Assembly: GCA_021300575.1 (NCBI GenBank)
Contig: JAJTDM010000006.1
Span: 21,796-85,795, forward strand
Direction of reading: 5' to 3'
DNA from: Rubrivivax sp.
GTDB lineage: Bacteria; Pseudomonadota; Gammaproteobacteria; Burkholderiales; Burkholderiaceae_C
Length of the DNA: 64,000 nucleotides
A model generated the notes under the pieces. It did no database searches. It was given only the letters and a program-made list of their open reading frames with translations, and had not been told where the DNA came from. Every line of letters begins with the position of its first letter. Position 1 is the stretch's first letter. The position numbers and the translations under genes were made by a program. Of the stretch, positions 44,143 through 52,998 are shown piece after piece.

Positions 44143-44212
44143 CGTCGATGACGTCGCGGGCTGAGCCGTGAGGATTGAGCTTGACCGTTCTTTTTCATTG
44201 TGTCAAGCTAGT

Positions 44213-44234
44213 TGCTGAAATGGAAACTTCAGCA
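44213..44234. promoter_or_regulatory. Dyad overlapping a possible MFS start codon
   Basis: TGCTGAA (44213-44219) and TTCAGCA (44228-44234) pair perfectly around ATGGAAAC, which includes a possible start ATG at 44220. It lies in the divergent region between the M81 peptidase and MFS genes, near TTGACC (44181) that could serve as a -35 box. It may be an operator for the XRE-cupin regulator or a hairpin that blocks the upstream start. Confidence 0.4.
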
Positions 44235-44261
44235 GACAAGAGCGGCGATACAAGGGCAACG

Positions 44262-45593
44262 ATGTCAGGCGCTTCCTTGGTGGCGCAGGGCCCCGCCGAG
44301 CCGCCATGGCCGCGGACGGCGGTCGCCCAGGCCTTCCTGCTGGTGATGCTGGTGGCGGCCACGTTCTCGTTCGTGCATCGCTATGTGCCCTCGGTGCTCG
44401 TGGACCCCATCAAGCGCGAGATGGGCATCAGCGATGTCCAGTTCAGCCTGCTGCAGGGCACGGCCTTTGCGGTGCTTTACTGCGGGGCTTCTCTGGTCTG
44501 TGGCTTGCTGGCAGACCGGGTGCATCGCCGCAACCTGGTGGTGCTGGGGGTGGCCATCTGGACCGTGGGCACGGTGCTCTTCGGCCTGTCCACAAGCTAC
44601 ACGGGGCTGCTCGCGAGTCGGGCGATGGTGGGGCTTGGCGAGGCGGCGCTGGGGCCTGCGAGCGTGTCGATGTTATGCGACTACTTTCGCCCGGAGCGGC
44701 GTGGCCGCGCGATTGCCGTCTCGTTCTTCGGCGCCACGCTGGGCAGCGCGCTGGCCTTTGCCGCGGGTGGGCGCATGTTGGAAGCAGCCGCAGCGGGTCA
44801 GTACGCCGGCTTGCCCTGGGTGGGGGACCTCGCGCCGTGGCGCCAAGTGGTGGTCTTGATGGGGGCCAGCGGCTTCCTCCTGGTGCCTGCGATCCTGGCC
44901 TTTCCGGAGCCCCGGCGCCGGGCGGTGGCTGTGGCCGAGCACCTCGGTGGCCGGGCGCAAGAGCTCTGGGCCTTGCGGGACCGCATCGCGCTGGTGATGC
45001 TGGCTGGTGCCACCGTGGCGCTGGCCGACTTCGGATTCAGCATCTGGGCCACCGCGCTCTTGACGCGCACCCACGGGTTCAGCGTGGCCGATGCAGGCTC
45101 CGTCCTGGGGGCCTGCATGCTGATTGCCGGGGTGACCGGGGGCTGGCTCGGAGGTGTGCTGTGCGACCGCGCACATCTGCGTGCACCGCTGACGGGGCGC
45201 GTCGACACGGTGGTCCGCGCGGCGGTGGCCATGTTGCTGTCGGCCTGCCTGCTGCTGGTGCCCGGCGGCTGGGCCGCCGTGGCGGCTTTCGCTTGCTGGC
45301 AAGTGGCTGCCAACGCCGCGTACGTAGGCTGTGCCTCGGCCTTGCAGGACCAGGTCAGCGGACGTACCCGCGGCATTGCCGCGGCCTTGTCCTTGTGCAT
45401 GTCCATCGGGTTCGGCATGGGATTGGGGCCCACGTCCGTGGCCGCACTCAACCAGCAGCTGGGTGGCGTTGGCCAAGCCTTGTCCACCAGTCTGCTGGTG
45501 GTGCTGCTGGTCTCTGGATCGGCGACGCTGGCTTTTGCCTGGCTGCTGCGCCGCCGCCTGGCCCGGCCATCGTCGGCGCAAGGTCTCGTCTGA
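44262..45593 (+). CDS. Major facilitator superfamily transporter
   Basis: A 12-TM transporter of 443 residues from the ATG at 44262, which has AAGGG 5 nt upstream; ATG 44220 would add 14 residues but sits in a dyad. Visible motifs include SFVHRYVPSVLVDPIKREMGISDVQFSLLQG and the loop GLLADRVHRRNLVVLG (motif A-like), as in spinster/anion-cation-type MFS carriers. First gene of a plus-strand group with FAD dehydrogenase, deacetylase and M20 hydrolase, so probably imports the pathway substrate across the inner membrane. Confidence 0.88.
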   Translation: MSGASLVAQGPAEPPWPRTAVAQAFLLVMLVAATFSFVHRYVPSVLVDPIKREMGISDVQFSLLQGTAFAVLYCGASLVCGLLADRVHRRNLVVLGVAIWTVGTVLFGLSTSYTGLLASRAMVGLGEAALGPASVSMLCDYFRPERRGRAIAVSFFGATLGSALAFAAGGRMLEAAAAGQYAGLPWVGDLAPWRQVVVLMGASGFLLVPAILAFPEPRRRAVAVAEHLGGRAQELWALRDRIALVMLAGATVALADFGFSIWATALLTRTHGFSVADAGSVLGACMLIAGVTGGWLGGVLCDRAHLRAPLTGRVDTVVRAAVAMLLSACLLLVPGGWAAVAAFACWQVAANAAYVGCASALQDQVSGRTRGIAAALSLCMSIGFGMGLGPTSVAALNQQLGGVGQALSTSLLVVLLVSGSATLAFAWLLRRRLARPSSAQGLV

Positions 45594-45641
45594 CCACTCG
45601 CTGAGAGCGGACATTTTGGTGTCTTTGAGGAACGGACGGAA

Positions 45642-47342
45642 ATGAATATCGAGTGCGATGTATTGGTGGCGGGATCAGGCGCTGCAGGCCTGTCGGCAGC
45701 CGTGACGGCGGCTCACCAGGGTGCCCGAGTGATCCTGGTCGAAAAGGCCCCCGTGTTTGGCGGAACGTCCTGCTTCTCGGCAGGCCTGGTGTGGATACCG
45801 GGCAGCCGCCAGGCCCGTGCGGCGGGCATCCAGGATGACCCGGGCGCGGCCCTGCAATACCTGCGCGGTGAGGGCGGGCCCTTTCTCGACGAGCCCAAGG
45901 CGCAGGCCTATGTGCAGCAGGCGGCCGACATCTTCGCCTGGTTCGAGGACCACACCCACGTCAGCTATCACCTCTCCCCGTTGTGGCCGGACTATCACCA
46001 GGGTGTTGAGGGCGCCTCGCGCGGCGGGCGCTCGCTGGGCGCGAACCCCTTCGACGCGCGGCGTCTGGGCGCGCGCATGGCTCACCTGCGCCCCCCGCTG
46101 GCCAGCACGACGATCCTGGGAGGCATGATGGTCGGCCGGGAGGATCTCGTGCATTACTACGGCATGTCCGGTTCCTGGCCGAGCCGGGTCGTGGTGGGCA
46201 AGAGGGTGCTGCGTTACCTGCAGGACCGGCTCAGCGGTCATCCGCGCAGCACCCGCCTGTCCAACGGCAATGCACTGGTGGGCATGCTGGCGCTCAGTGC
46301 CTTCGAGCGCGGCGTCGACCTGCGCCTGAACACGCCTGTCAAGCAACTGCTCCTGGAGGGCGACCGCGTCTCGGGTGTCCTGGTGCAGGGCGTTGAAGGA
46401 CCGTACGAGATTCGGGCCCGTGCTGGCGTAGTGCTGGCCTGCGGAGGGTTTCCTGCCAGCGCCGCGCTGCGCGAGCGCTACTACGCGCACGTTGCTGCCG
46501 GCAAGAACCACCGCACCGCGGCACCGTCGGCCAACACTGGCGACGGGCTGCAGATGGCCAGTCAGGCCGGGGTTGCATTGAAAGAGGCGCAGCATCACCC
46601 CGCGGCCTGGACGCCGATGTCGCTGGTGCCGCAGGCCGATGGCAGCGACGTGCCGTTCCCGCACTACAACGACCGCGGCAAGGCGGGCTACATCGCGGTC
46701 GATCGGCGCGGGCGCCGCTTCATCAGCGAGTCCCTGTCGTATCACGACTTTGTGCCGGCCATGATCAACGCCTGCCGTGACGACGCGGAAGTCTGCAGCT
46801 GGGTCCTCTGCGACAGCCGCGCCATCCGCCAGTACGGCCTGGGGCGCGTGCCACCCTGGCCCCTGCCCATCGGCTCCTTCGTGCGCAGTGGCTACCTGAA
46901 GCGCGGGGAGTCGCTCGAGGCGCTCGCGCAGGCCTGCGGCATCGATGCAGCCGGCCTGAAGCAGACGGTGGCGCGGCTGAATGCCGGTGCGGGCCAAGGC
47001 ATCGATGAAGAGTTCAACAAGGGCGCAGACGTCTACGAGCGGTTCAACGGCAGCCGCGGCCACACCCCCAACCCCTGCGTGGCGCCCATCGAGACCGCTC
47101 CCTTCTATGCCGTCAAGGTGGTGCCGGGCGACATCGGCAGCTTCGTCGGGCTGCAGACGGACGAGCATGCCCGTGCCCTCGATGCGCAGCGCCGTCCCAT
47201 CGACGGCCTGTACGTGGCCGGCAACGACGCCGCCAGCTTCATGGGCGGCACCTACCCGGGGGCGGGCATCACCTTGGGGCCGGCCATGATCTTCGGCCAC
47301 ATGGCCGCAAGGCATGCGCTGCAAAGACAGTCTGCAGCCTGA
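45642..47342 (+). CDS. FAD-dependent dehydrogenase (3-ketosteroid dehydrogenase/fumarate reductase family)
   Basis: A 566-residue flavoprotein. The Rossmann FAD motif DVLVAGSGAAGLSAAVTAA is at the start, GGTSCFSAGLVWIPGS near residue 40, GVVLACGGFPAS in the middle and GLYVAGNDAASFMGGTYPGAGITLG at the end. Proteins of this family dehydrogenate steroids and other CoA-free or CoA-linked substrates, or oxidise amino-type compounds. RBS AGGAACGGACGGAA precedes the ATG. Substrate unknown; it likely oxidises an intermediate of this island. Confidence 0.9.
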   Translation: MNIECDVLVAGSGAAGLSAAVTAAHQGARVILVEKAPVFGGTSCFSAGLVWIPGSRQARAAGIQDDPGAALQYLRGEGGPFLDEPKAQAYVQQAADIFAWFEDHTHVSYHLSPLWPDYHQGVEGASRGGRSLGANPFDARRLGARMAHLRPPLASTTILGGMMVGREDLVHYYGMSGSWPSRVVVGKRVLRYLQDRLSGHPRSTRLSNGNALVGMLALSAFERGVDLRLNTPVKQLLLEGDRVSGVLVQGVEGPYEIRARAGVVLACGGFPASAALRERYYAHVAAGKNHRTAAPSANTGDGLQMASQAGVALKEAQHHPAAWTPMSLVPQADGSDVPFPHYNDRGKAGYIAVDRRGRRFISESLSYHDFVPAMINACRDDAEVCSWVLCDSRAIRQYGLGRVPPWPLPIGSFVRSGYLKRGESLEALAQACGIDAAGLKQTVARLNAGAGQGIDEEFNKGADVYERFNGSRGHTPNPCVAPIETAPFYAVKVVPGDIGSFVGLQTDEHARALDAQRRPIDGLYVAGNDAASFMGGTYPGAGITLGPAMIFGHMAARHALQRQSAA

Positions 47343-47363
47343 GCATCCTGAAGGATTCGGTTC

Positions 47364-48413
47364 ATGTTGATCGTCCATGGCACAGCGCACGGCCTGCACG
47401 ACCCTCCTTCGGCCATGGCACGCGCGGGGCAACCACCCCACTTCGATGCGGCCGCCCGCGTGGGCCTCGCACTCGATGCGCTGCGAACCCAGGGACGGCA
47501 TGCATTCAGACTGGCGGGCGACGCGGGCTTGGCCCCCATCGCACGGGTGCACCAGGCCGACTACCTGGACTTTCTGCGGTCGGCCTGGGACCGCTGGCCG
47601 CGCGAGCGGTCAGCCGAGGTGGCCCTGCCCCAGTTCTGGCCGGTTCATGGCCGCCGCTCCGGCGGCGTGGGGGCACGTTTGCCAGGCTCGGTGGTGGCGC
47701 AACTCGGTTGGTTTGCGGGTGACGCGATCGCCCCGCTGATGGCCGGCACCTGGGAGGCTGCATACGAGTCTGCCCAGGTGGCGCTGACGGCACAGCAGGC
47801 GATCGGCGATGGGGCCCGTTCGGCCTTGGCACTGTGTCGCCCACCTGGCCACCACGCGGGTGCGGCACGCCTGGCCGGCTACTGCTACCTCAACAACGCA
47901 GCCGTCGCCGCCCAAGCCTTCATCGACAGCGGCGTGCAGCGCGTGGCCCTGCTGGACATCGATTACCACCACGGCAACGGCACGCAGGAGATCTTCTACG
48001 AACGTGCCGACGTGCAGGTGTGTTCCGTGCATGCCGACCCGCTGGACGACTACCCGTACTTCGTCGGCTACGCCGATGAGACCGGCGCGGGTGCGGGCGA
48101 AGGCTTCAACCTCAACTGCCCGTTGCCAGCCGGCAGCGGCTGGCCGGTCTGGCGCCAGGCGATGGAGGTCTGTTGTCAACGCGTCGCCTCCTACGATCCA
48201 CAAGCGCTCGTGGTGTCGCTGGGTGTGGACACGCATCGTGACGACCCCTCGGGCAGCTTCACGCTCGACAGCGGCCACTACGTGGACGTCGGGCGGCGTC
48301 TGGCCGCCCTCGGGCTGCCGACACTCTTCGTTCTGGAAGGGGGCTATGCGCTCGAGGTGCTCGGGGCCAATGTGGCGAATGTGGTGGCGGGCTTCGAGGA
48401 AGCTGCGCCGTGA
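47364..48413 (+). CDS. Histone deacetylase-family amidohydrolase, acetylpolyamine amidohydrolase-like
   Basis: A 349-residue zinc deacetylase. LCRPPGHHAG (His163/His164), GYCYLNNAAVAAQ, LLDIDYHHGNGTQ (zinc ligands Asp200/His202) and SLGVDTHRDDP (third ligand Asp near 282) are intact, as is the catalytic Tyr region GGYALEVLG. Sequence and length match bacterial acetylpolyamine amidohydrolases, which remove acetyl groups from N-acetylputrescine, -cadaverine or -spermidine. With an omega-aminotransferase nearby this points to acylated amine use. AAGGA 8 nt upstream of the ATG. Confidence 0.9.
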   Translation: MLIVHGTAHGLHDPPSAMARAGQPPHFDAAARVGLALDALRTQGRHAFRLAGDAGLAPIARVHQADYLDFLRSAWDRWPRERSAEVALPQFWPVHGRRSGGVGARLPGSVVAQLGWFAGDAIAPLMAGTWEAAYESAQVALTAQQAIGDGARSALALCRPPGHHAGAARLAGYCYLNNAAVAAQAFIDSGVQRVALLDIDYHHGNGTQEIFYERADVQVCSVHADPLDDYPYFVGYADETGAGAGEGFNLNCPLPAGSGWPVWRQAMEVCCQRVASYDPQALVVSLGVDTHRDDPSGSFTLDSGHYVDVGRRLAALGLPTLFVLEGGYALEVLGANVANVVAGFEEAAP

Positions 48414-49600
48414 TCGCCGACATCGAAGCCAGCCTCGCGGAGTTCGTCGCGATCCGTCGCGATCTGCATGCCCACCCTGAACTTTGCTTTGCTGAGGAGC
48501 GTACGGCCTCCCAGGTCGCGGGGCTGCTGGAGCGTTGGGGGATTCCCGTCACCCGCGGGATCGGCCGCACCGGGGTCGTGGGTGTCATTCGCCGAGGCCA
48601 AGGCCAGCGAGCCATCGGACTGCGTGCCGACATGGACGCGTTGCCGCTTCAGGAACACAACCGCTTTGCGCATGCCAGCCGCCACGAGGGCCGCATGCAC
48701 GCTTGTGGGCACGACGGGCACACCGCCATGCTGCTGGCCGCCGCGCGGCACCTGGCCTTGCACGCAGAGTTCGACGGCACCGTGGTGCTGATCTTTCAGC
48801 CCGCTGAAGAGGGCGGCACCGGCGCGCTGGCGATGATGGAGGACGGCCTGTTCGACCGCTTCCCGGTCGATGCCGTCTTCGCCGCTCACAACTGGCCGGG
48901 CCTCCCGGTGGGCAGCTTTGCGGTCAGTCCAGGGCCGATGATGGCCTCGTGCAACGAGTTCAGCATCGTGGTTCACGGCAAGGGCGCGCACGCGGCGATG
49001 CCGGATCAAGGTGTCGACGCCATCCAGGTGGCCTTCCAGATCGGCACGGCCTTGCAGACCATCGTGTCTCGCAACGTCAAGCCGACGGAGCCAGTCGTGC
49101 TGTCGGTCACCCAGGTGCACGCCGGAGACGCGCTGAACGTGCTGCCCGACAGTTGCGAACTGCGCGGCACGGTGCGCTGCTTCTCGATCGAGGCGCGGGA
49201 CTTCGTGGAGGCCCGCATGCGCGAGCTGGTCCAGCACATAGGCGCCGCTCACGGCGCGCGCTGCGAGATGCACTTCAAGTGCAATTGCCCGCCCACCACC
49301 AACCACCCGTTCGAGACCGCCTTTGTGCAGCGAGTGCTGCGTGACTTGGTGGGCGCCGGGAACGTGCGGCCCTTCGAGCCGACGATGAGTGCCGAGGACT
49401 TCAGCTTCATGCTGCAGGCCAAGGCGGGGTGCTACTTCATGATCGGCAACGGCGAAGGCGACCACCGGAGTGCCGGCCACGGGCTGGGCCCCTGCATGCT
49501 GCACAACCCCAGTTTCGACTTCAACGATGCGCTGATCCCCATTGGCGCAGCTGCGTGGGTGCGATTGGCTCAGGCTTGGCTGGCCGAGGAGGGAAAATGA
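48410..49600 (+). CDS. M20 family amidohydrolase (hippurate hydrolase/aminoacylase-like)
   Basis: A 396-residue di-zinc amidohydrolase. IRRDLHAHPELCFAE, LRADMDALPL, ACGHDGHTAMLL, FQPAEEGGTGA and the dimerisation segment GKGAHAAMPDQGVDAI, ending in the metal-binding HNPSFDFND, are characteristic of M20D aminoacylases. It would remove an acyl group from an amino acid or amine. Starts with GTG overlapping the deacetylase stop (GTGA). Two consecutive amide hydrolases suggest a substrate with more than one N-acyl bond. Confidence 0.91.
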   Translation: MIADIEASLAEFVAIRRDLHAHPELCFAEERTASQVAGLLERWGIPVTRGIGRTGVVGVIRRGQGQRAIGLRADMDALPLQEHNRFAHASRHEGRMHACGHDGHTAMLLAAARHLALHAEFDGTVVLIFQPAEEGGTGALAMMEDGLFDRFPVDAVFAAHNWPGLPVGSFAVSPGPMMASCNEFSIVVHGKGAHAAMPDQGVDAIQVAFQIGTALQTIVSRNVKPTEPVVLSVTQVHAGDALNVLPDSCELRGTVRCFSIEARDFVEARMRELVQHIGAAHGARCEMHFKCNCPPTTNHPFETAFVQRVLRDLVGAGNVRPFEPTMSAEDFSFMLQAKAGCYFMIGNGEGDHRSAGHGLGPCMLHNPSFDFNDALIPIGAAAWVRLAQAWLAEEGK

Positions 49601-49673
49601 GCAGGAAGCAGTCCATTCCCCGTGATTCCGCGCACCGACCGGCCTCCTCCACCCACCTGATCTGACCACGCCC

Positions 49674-50453
49674 ATGAGCGAACCCAAGCCAGAGCCCCGC
49701 AGCATGCCAGCCCGGCCCGGTGCTGCGGTCCGGGCCTTGCGAGAGCAGCGCGGCTGGACGCTGGCCGATGTGAGCGAGCGTACAGGGCTGTCGGTTTCCA
49801 CGCTGTCCAAGGTGGAGAACGACAAGATGTCGCTCACCTACGACAAGCTCTCCCGCATCAGCAAGGGCCTGGCGATCGACATTGGCCAACTCTTTGCCGC
49901 GGGCTCGGCTCCCCATGGTGCGGCGTCCTCATCGATGCGTGGGTTCTCCGGTCGGCGCAGCGTCTCCCGCAGTGGCGAAGGCAGTGTCATCGACACAGCC
50001 AACTACGGGCATGTCTACCCGGCCACGGAGCTCCTCAACAAGCAGATGGTGCCCATCTTCGGCCAGCCCAAGGCGCGTACGCTGGAGGAGTTTGGCGAGT
50101 TGCTGCGCCACAGCGGCGAAGAGTTCTCCGTGGTGCTGGAAGGCGCGGTGCTGTTCCACACCGAGTTGTACGCCCCCGTTCTGTTGCAGGCAGGCGACTC
50201 GGTGTACTTTGACAGCAGCATGGGCCACGCCTACCTGCGGGTCGGCGACGCTCCTTGCCGGGTCCTGACCGTATGCTCCGATGCGGCTTCGCTCGCTGCG
50301 GCGGGGTACCCTCCGCCTGTGGCTGAGCCCCAGGTCCAGCGTGCGCCGGCGTCACAAAAGGTTGCTGTAGCCGGTACACCTCCACCGGCCACCAGACCCA
50401 AGACTCCCAAGACCGCCAAGACCGCCAAGACCGCCAAGACCCGCAGGCCTTGA
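49674..50453 (+). CDS. XRE-family regulator with C-terminal cupin (PuuR-like architecture)
   Basis: A 259-residue regulator. HTH_XRE spans about residues 18-72 (VRALREQRGWTLADVSERTGLSVSTLSKVEN in its first part), then a linker and a cupin sensor domain (EEFSVVLEGAVLFHTELYAPVLLQAGDSVYFDSS). This architecture is seen in regulators of amine, sulfonate and polyamine use. The tail is low-complexity with three tandem KTA units (9-bp DNA repeats, 50400-50446). Located between the catabolic operons, it is the likely controller of the island. Confidence 0.9.
   Translation: MSEPKPEPRSMPARPGAAVRALREQRGWTLADVSERTGLSVSTLSKVENDKMSLTYDKLSRISKGLAIDIGQLFAAGSAPHGAASSSMRGFSGRRSVSRSGEGSVIDTANYGHVYPATELLNKQMVPIFGQPKARTLEEFGELLRHSGEEFSVVLEGAVLFHTELYAPVLLQAGDSVYFDSSMGHAYLRVGDAPCRVLTVCSDAASLAAAGYPPPVAEPQVQRAPASQKVAVAGTPPPATRPKTPKTAKTAKTAKTRRP
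50400..50446 (+). repeat. Tandem 9-bp repeat encoding KTA/KTP units at the regulator C-terminus
   Basis: A run of ACCGCCAAG-type 9-mers gives Lys-Thr-Pro-Lys-Thr-Ala-Lys-Thr-Ala-Lys-Thr-Ala-Lys-Thr at the end of the XRE-cupin protein. The repeat is in frame, so copy-number change alters only tail length. The basic tail may add non-specific DNA affinity. Confidence 0.7.
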
Positions 50454-50502
50454 GTCCGCGAACCCGACGCCGGCCTTCAAGGGGCGACAGTCGCGCCAGG
50501 CC

Positions 50503-51378
50503 TTAGACCGTGACGGTGCCGCGCATCATCTCCACGCACTGCCCGGCCAGCCACACACGCACACCGTCGTCGCCTCGTTGGGCGCCCGCATACAGCACGC
50601 TGGGACGGCCGATCTCCGCGCCCATGTGCATCACGATGCGGTTGTTCGTCGCCTCATCGCGTTGCAGCACCAGGCCCGCCAGCGCCGCCGTCGCGCTGCC
50701 GCAGGCGGGATCCTCGGTCACTCCATAGAGCGGGCCGAAGACGCGAGACCGCAGTTGGTCTCCGTCCCGCGCGTACAGACACAGCAGGAAGCGGCCTTGA
50801 GGCCCCAGCCAGCGATCTGCCACGGCACGGAAGGCGGAGGCATCCGGTCCTGCGCGTCCCAGCGCCTCCAGAGAGACTTCGGCACACACGCAATCCAGCC
50901 CCACCGACGCAACGTCGGTACGGCCGATGTCGGCGGCGACAAGTCTGGCGCAGGGCGCCAGGTCTGCGGCGCTGGGCGCGACGCCGAGCTTCAGACTCTG
51001 GGGCGCCATCAACCTGCAGATCTTCAGTTCATCGCCGTCACGCTCGACGTCGATGTCCACAGGCCCGCTGCCCCCTTCGAAAACCAGGCGACCCTGCTGG
51101 TCCTGCCCCTGCATGGCCAGCACCCAGGCAGTGCCGATGTTCGGATGCCCGGCGAAGCCGATCTCTGCCGAAGGCGTGAAGATGCGGACCTTGGCGGTGT
51201 GACGGGCGTCCTCAGGCGGCAGCACGAACGTGGTTTCGCTGAGGTTGAACTCGCCGGCCAGGGCCTGCATGGTGGAGGTGTCAAGCCCTCGTGCATCGGG
51301 AAACACCGCCAGGGGGTTGCCTCCGAACGGCCGATCCGTGAACACGTCCAGCGTGATGAATTCATAGGCTCTTGCCAT
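50503..51378 (-). CDS. PhzF-family isomerase/epimerase-like protein
   Basis: A 291-residue PhzF-fold protein. The family opening FITLDVFTDRPFGGNPLAVF, FNLSETTFVLPP with the catalytic Glu near residue 46, GFAGHPNIGTAWVL and YGVTEDPACGSATAALAG are all present. PhzF proteins isomerise dihydroxyanthranilate-type compounds or amino-acid derivatives. It overlaps the aminotransferase stop (ATGA), forming a two-gene minus-strand operon; it may isomerise the deaminated product. Confidence 0.9.
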   Translation of the reverse strand: MARAYEFITLDVFTDRPFGGNPLAVFPDARGLDTSTMQALAGEFNLSETTFVLPPEDARHTAKVRIFTPSAEIGFAGHPNIGTAWVLAMQGQDQQGRLVFEGGSGPVDIDVERDGDELKICRLMAPQSLKLGVAPSAADLAPCARLVAADIGRTDVASVGLDCVCAEVSLEALGRAGPDASAFRAVADRWLGPQGRFLLCLYARDGDQLRSRVFGPLYGVTEDPACGSATAALAGLVLQRDEATNNRIVMHMGAEIGRPSVLYAGAQRGDDGVRVWLAGQCVEMMRGTVTV

Positions 51379-52793
51379 CACACGCCCCCCTGCCGCTGGG
51401 CGGCGCTCAACCGTTCCGTGGCTCTGGAGATGGCGCGATGCAGCATCTCGGCGATTTGATCGGCATCGCTTCGCGTCAGCATCAACGGCGGCGAAATGCC
51501 CACGATGTCGTTCACGGGCAGAGGCCTGGCCAGCAGTCCTTCTTCCATGGCCAGCGACGCCACCTGCGCCGAGAACTTGAGCGACGGCTCGAGCCGGCGC
51601 TGGGGTGGACCTTCCGCCACAAACTCCACGGCCTGAAGCAGACCTGCGCCACGGACGTCGCCCACCAGGGGGTTTCCGGCCAGTCTCTGCCGCAATTGCT
51701 GCTGCAGATAGGCGCCGACCTCGGCTGAGTTGGCGCACAGCCCTTCCTCTTCGATGATGCGGATGTTGGCCAGGGCGGCGGCGGCGCCGAGCGGATGGGC
51801 CGAATAGGTGTAGCCGTGCGCGAAGAATCCGTGGGTCTTGGCGCCGTCCTGCAAGGCCTGCCAGACCTTGGGCCCGACGAGGGAGGCGGACACCGGCGCG
51901 TAGCCGCTGCTCAAGCCCTTGGCCAGCGTCAGGAGGTCCGGCTCGATGCCGTACCCGTCAATGGCCAGCATGTGACCCACGCGACCGAAGGCGGTGATCA
52001 CCTCGTCAGCGATCAGCAATACCTCGTACTTGCGCAACACCGCCTGTATGGCGGCCCAGTAGCCGGCCGGGGGCGGCAGGATGCCGCCTGAACCGACCAC
52101 GGGCTCGGCGATGAACGCACCCACCGTCTCGGGGCCTTCCTGCAGGATCAGCCGCTCGAGCTCATCGGCGCAGCGCTGCGAGAACGCCTGAGGGTCGGTT
52201 TCCGGCGCCCAGAAGGCGTCGGGCGCCAAGGTGTGCTTGACCAGCGCAAAGGGCAGATCGAAGCCGCTGTGGTAATTCGGCAAACCGGTCAGGCTGGCCG
52301 TCATCGTGGTGGCGCCGTGATAGCCCCGCTGGCGCGCGATGATCTTCTTCTTCTGCGGTTTGCCGATGACGTTGTAGTAGAACCAGACGAGCTTGATTTG
52401 CGTCTCGTTGGCGTCGGATCCGGACAAGCCGAAGAAGGCGCGCTTCATGCGCCCGCCGGTCAGTTCCAGCAGCTTGTCGGCCAGGACGATGGCTTTCGGG
52501 TGGGAAGCGCCCGCGAAGATGTGGTAGTACGGCAGCTCGGCAGCCTGCTGCGAGATGGCGTCGACGATCTGCTGCCGGCCGTAGCCCACGTTCACGCAGT
52601 ACATCCCCGACATCCCATCGATCACCGAACGGCCATGAGCGTCCGTGACGCGGATGCCCGAAGCACTTTGCACGATGCGTTGCCCCGGTACCCGGCCCGC
52701 TGCAAAGTCATCGGCTCTGGTGAAGGGGTGCAGAAGGGATGCGCGGTCGAGCTGCTCGAGCGACTGGACGGCTGCGCTGCTCTCATGTGCCAT
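51378..52793 (-). CDS. Class III omega-aminotransferase (putrescine/beta-alanine:pyruvate type)
   Basis: A 471-residue PLP enzyme. IDGMSGMYCVNVGYGRQQI and YYHIFAGASHPKAI are typical of the putrescine-pyruvate (SpuC) and beta-alanine-pyruvate group, GSDANETQIK forms the PLP phosphate site, IADEVITAFGR carries Asp263 and LTLAKGLSSGYAP the Schiff-base Lys292. It transfers a terminal amino group to pyruvate or 2-oxoglutarate. Pairs logically with the acetylpolyamine deacetylase across the regulator gene. Divergent from the TonB receptor. Confidence 0.92.
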   Translation of the reverse strand: MAHESSAAVQSLEQLDRASLLHPFTRADDFAAGRVPGQRIVQSASGIRVTDAHGRSVIDGMSGMYCVNVGYGRQQIVDAISQQAAELPYYHIFAGASHPKAIVLADKLLELTGGRMKRAFFGLSGSDANETQIKLVWFYYNVIGKPQKKKIIARQRGYHGATTMTASLTGLPNYHSGFDLPFALVKHTLAPDAFWAPETDPQAFSQRCADELERLILQEGPETVGAFIAEPVVGSGGILPPPAGYWAAIQAVLRKYEVLLIADEVITAFGRVGHMLAIDGYGIEPDLLTLAKGLSSGYAPVSASLVGPKVWQALQDGAKTHGFFAHGYTYSAHPLGAAAALANIRIIEEEGLCANSAEVGAYLQQQLRQRLAGNPLVGDVRGAGLLQAVEFVAEGPPQRRLEPSLKFSAQVASLAMEEGLLARPLPVNDIVGISPPLMLTRSDADQIAEMLHRAISRATERLSAAQRQGGV

Positions 52794-52941
52794 GTTTGTC
52801 TCTTGTGGAAAAAGGTTTGCTGGTTTGGAAATGTAGCGCTCTCGACGCCCTGTGTCTATTGCCGGTTGCTTGTTCGGCGCCCCATTCCGGGCTGATCCTG
52901 GGTCTGTAGGCTGGTTAGAGTTTTCCAGAATAGATAGTTGC

Positions 52942-52970
52942 TTGACTTAACGGAAAGTTTTCGCTGACAC
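52942..52970 (+). promoter_or_regulatory. Candidate promoter of the TonB receptor with internal GAAA/TTTC dyad
   Basis: TTGACT (52942-52947) resembles a -35 box and GACACT near 52966-52971 a weak -10 at about 18 nt. Between them GAAAGTTTTC (52953-52962) is a short dyad where a repressor could sit. It lies in the 205-nt divergent region between the aminotransferase and receptor genes, which is AT-richer than flanking DNA. GGAAA is also present at the MFS promoter dyad (44222-44226). Confidence 0.32.
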
Positions 52971-52998
52971 TGTGTCATCTACGAAAGGAGAAACGCAC

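Noticed and set aside
45675..47552. A 625-codon minus-strand open frame
   Set aside because: Antisense to the FAD dehydrogenase with its intact FAD motif; no recognisable domain.
47364..48413. Acetoin utilisation protein AcuC assignment
   Set aside because: The HDAC fold is common to both, but length, CYLNNAA and DYHHGNGTQ context and the nearby omega-aminotransferase favour acetylpolyamine amidohydrolase-like function; no acu genes are adjacent.
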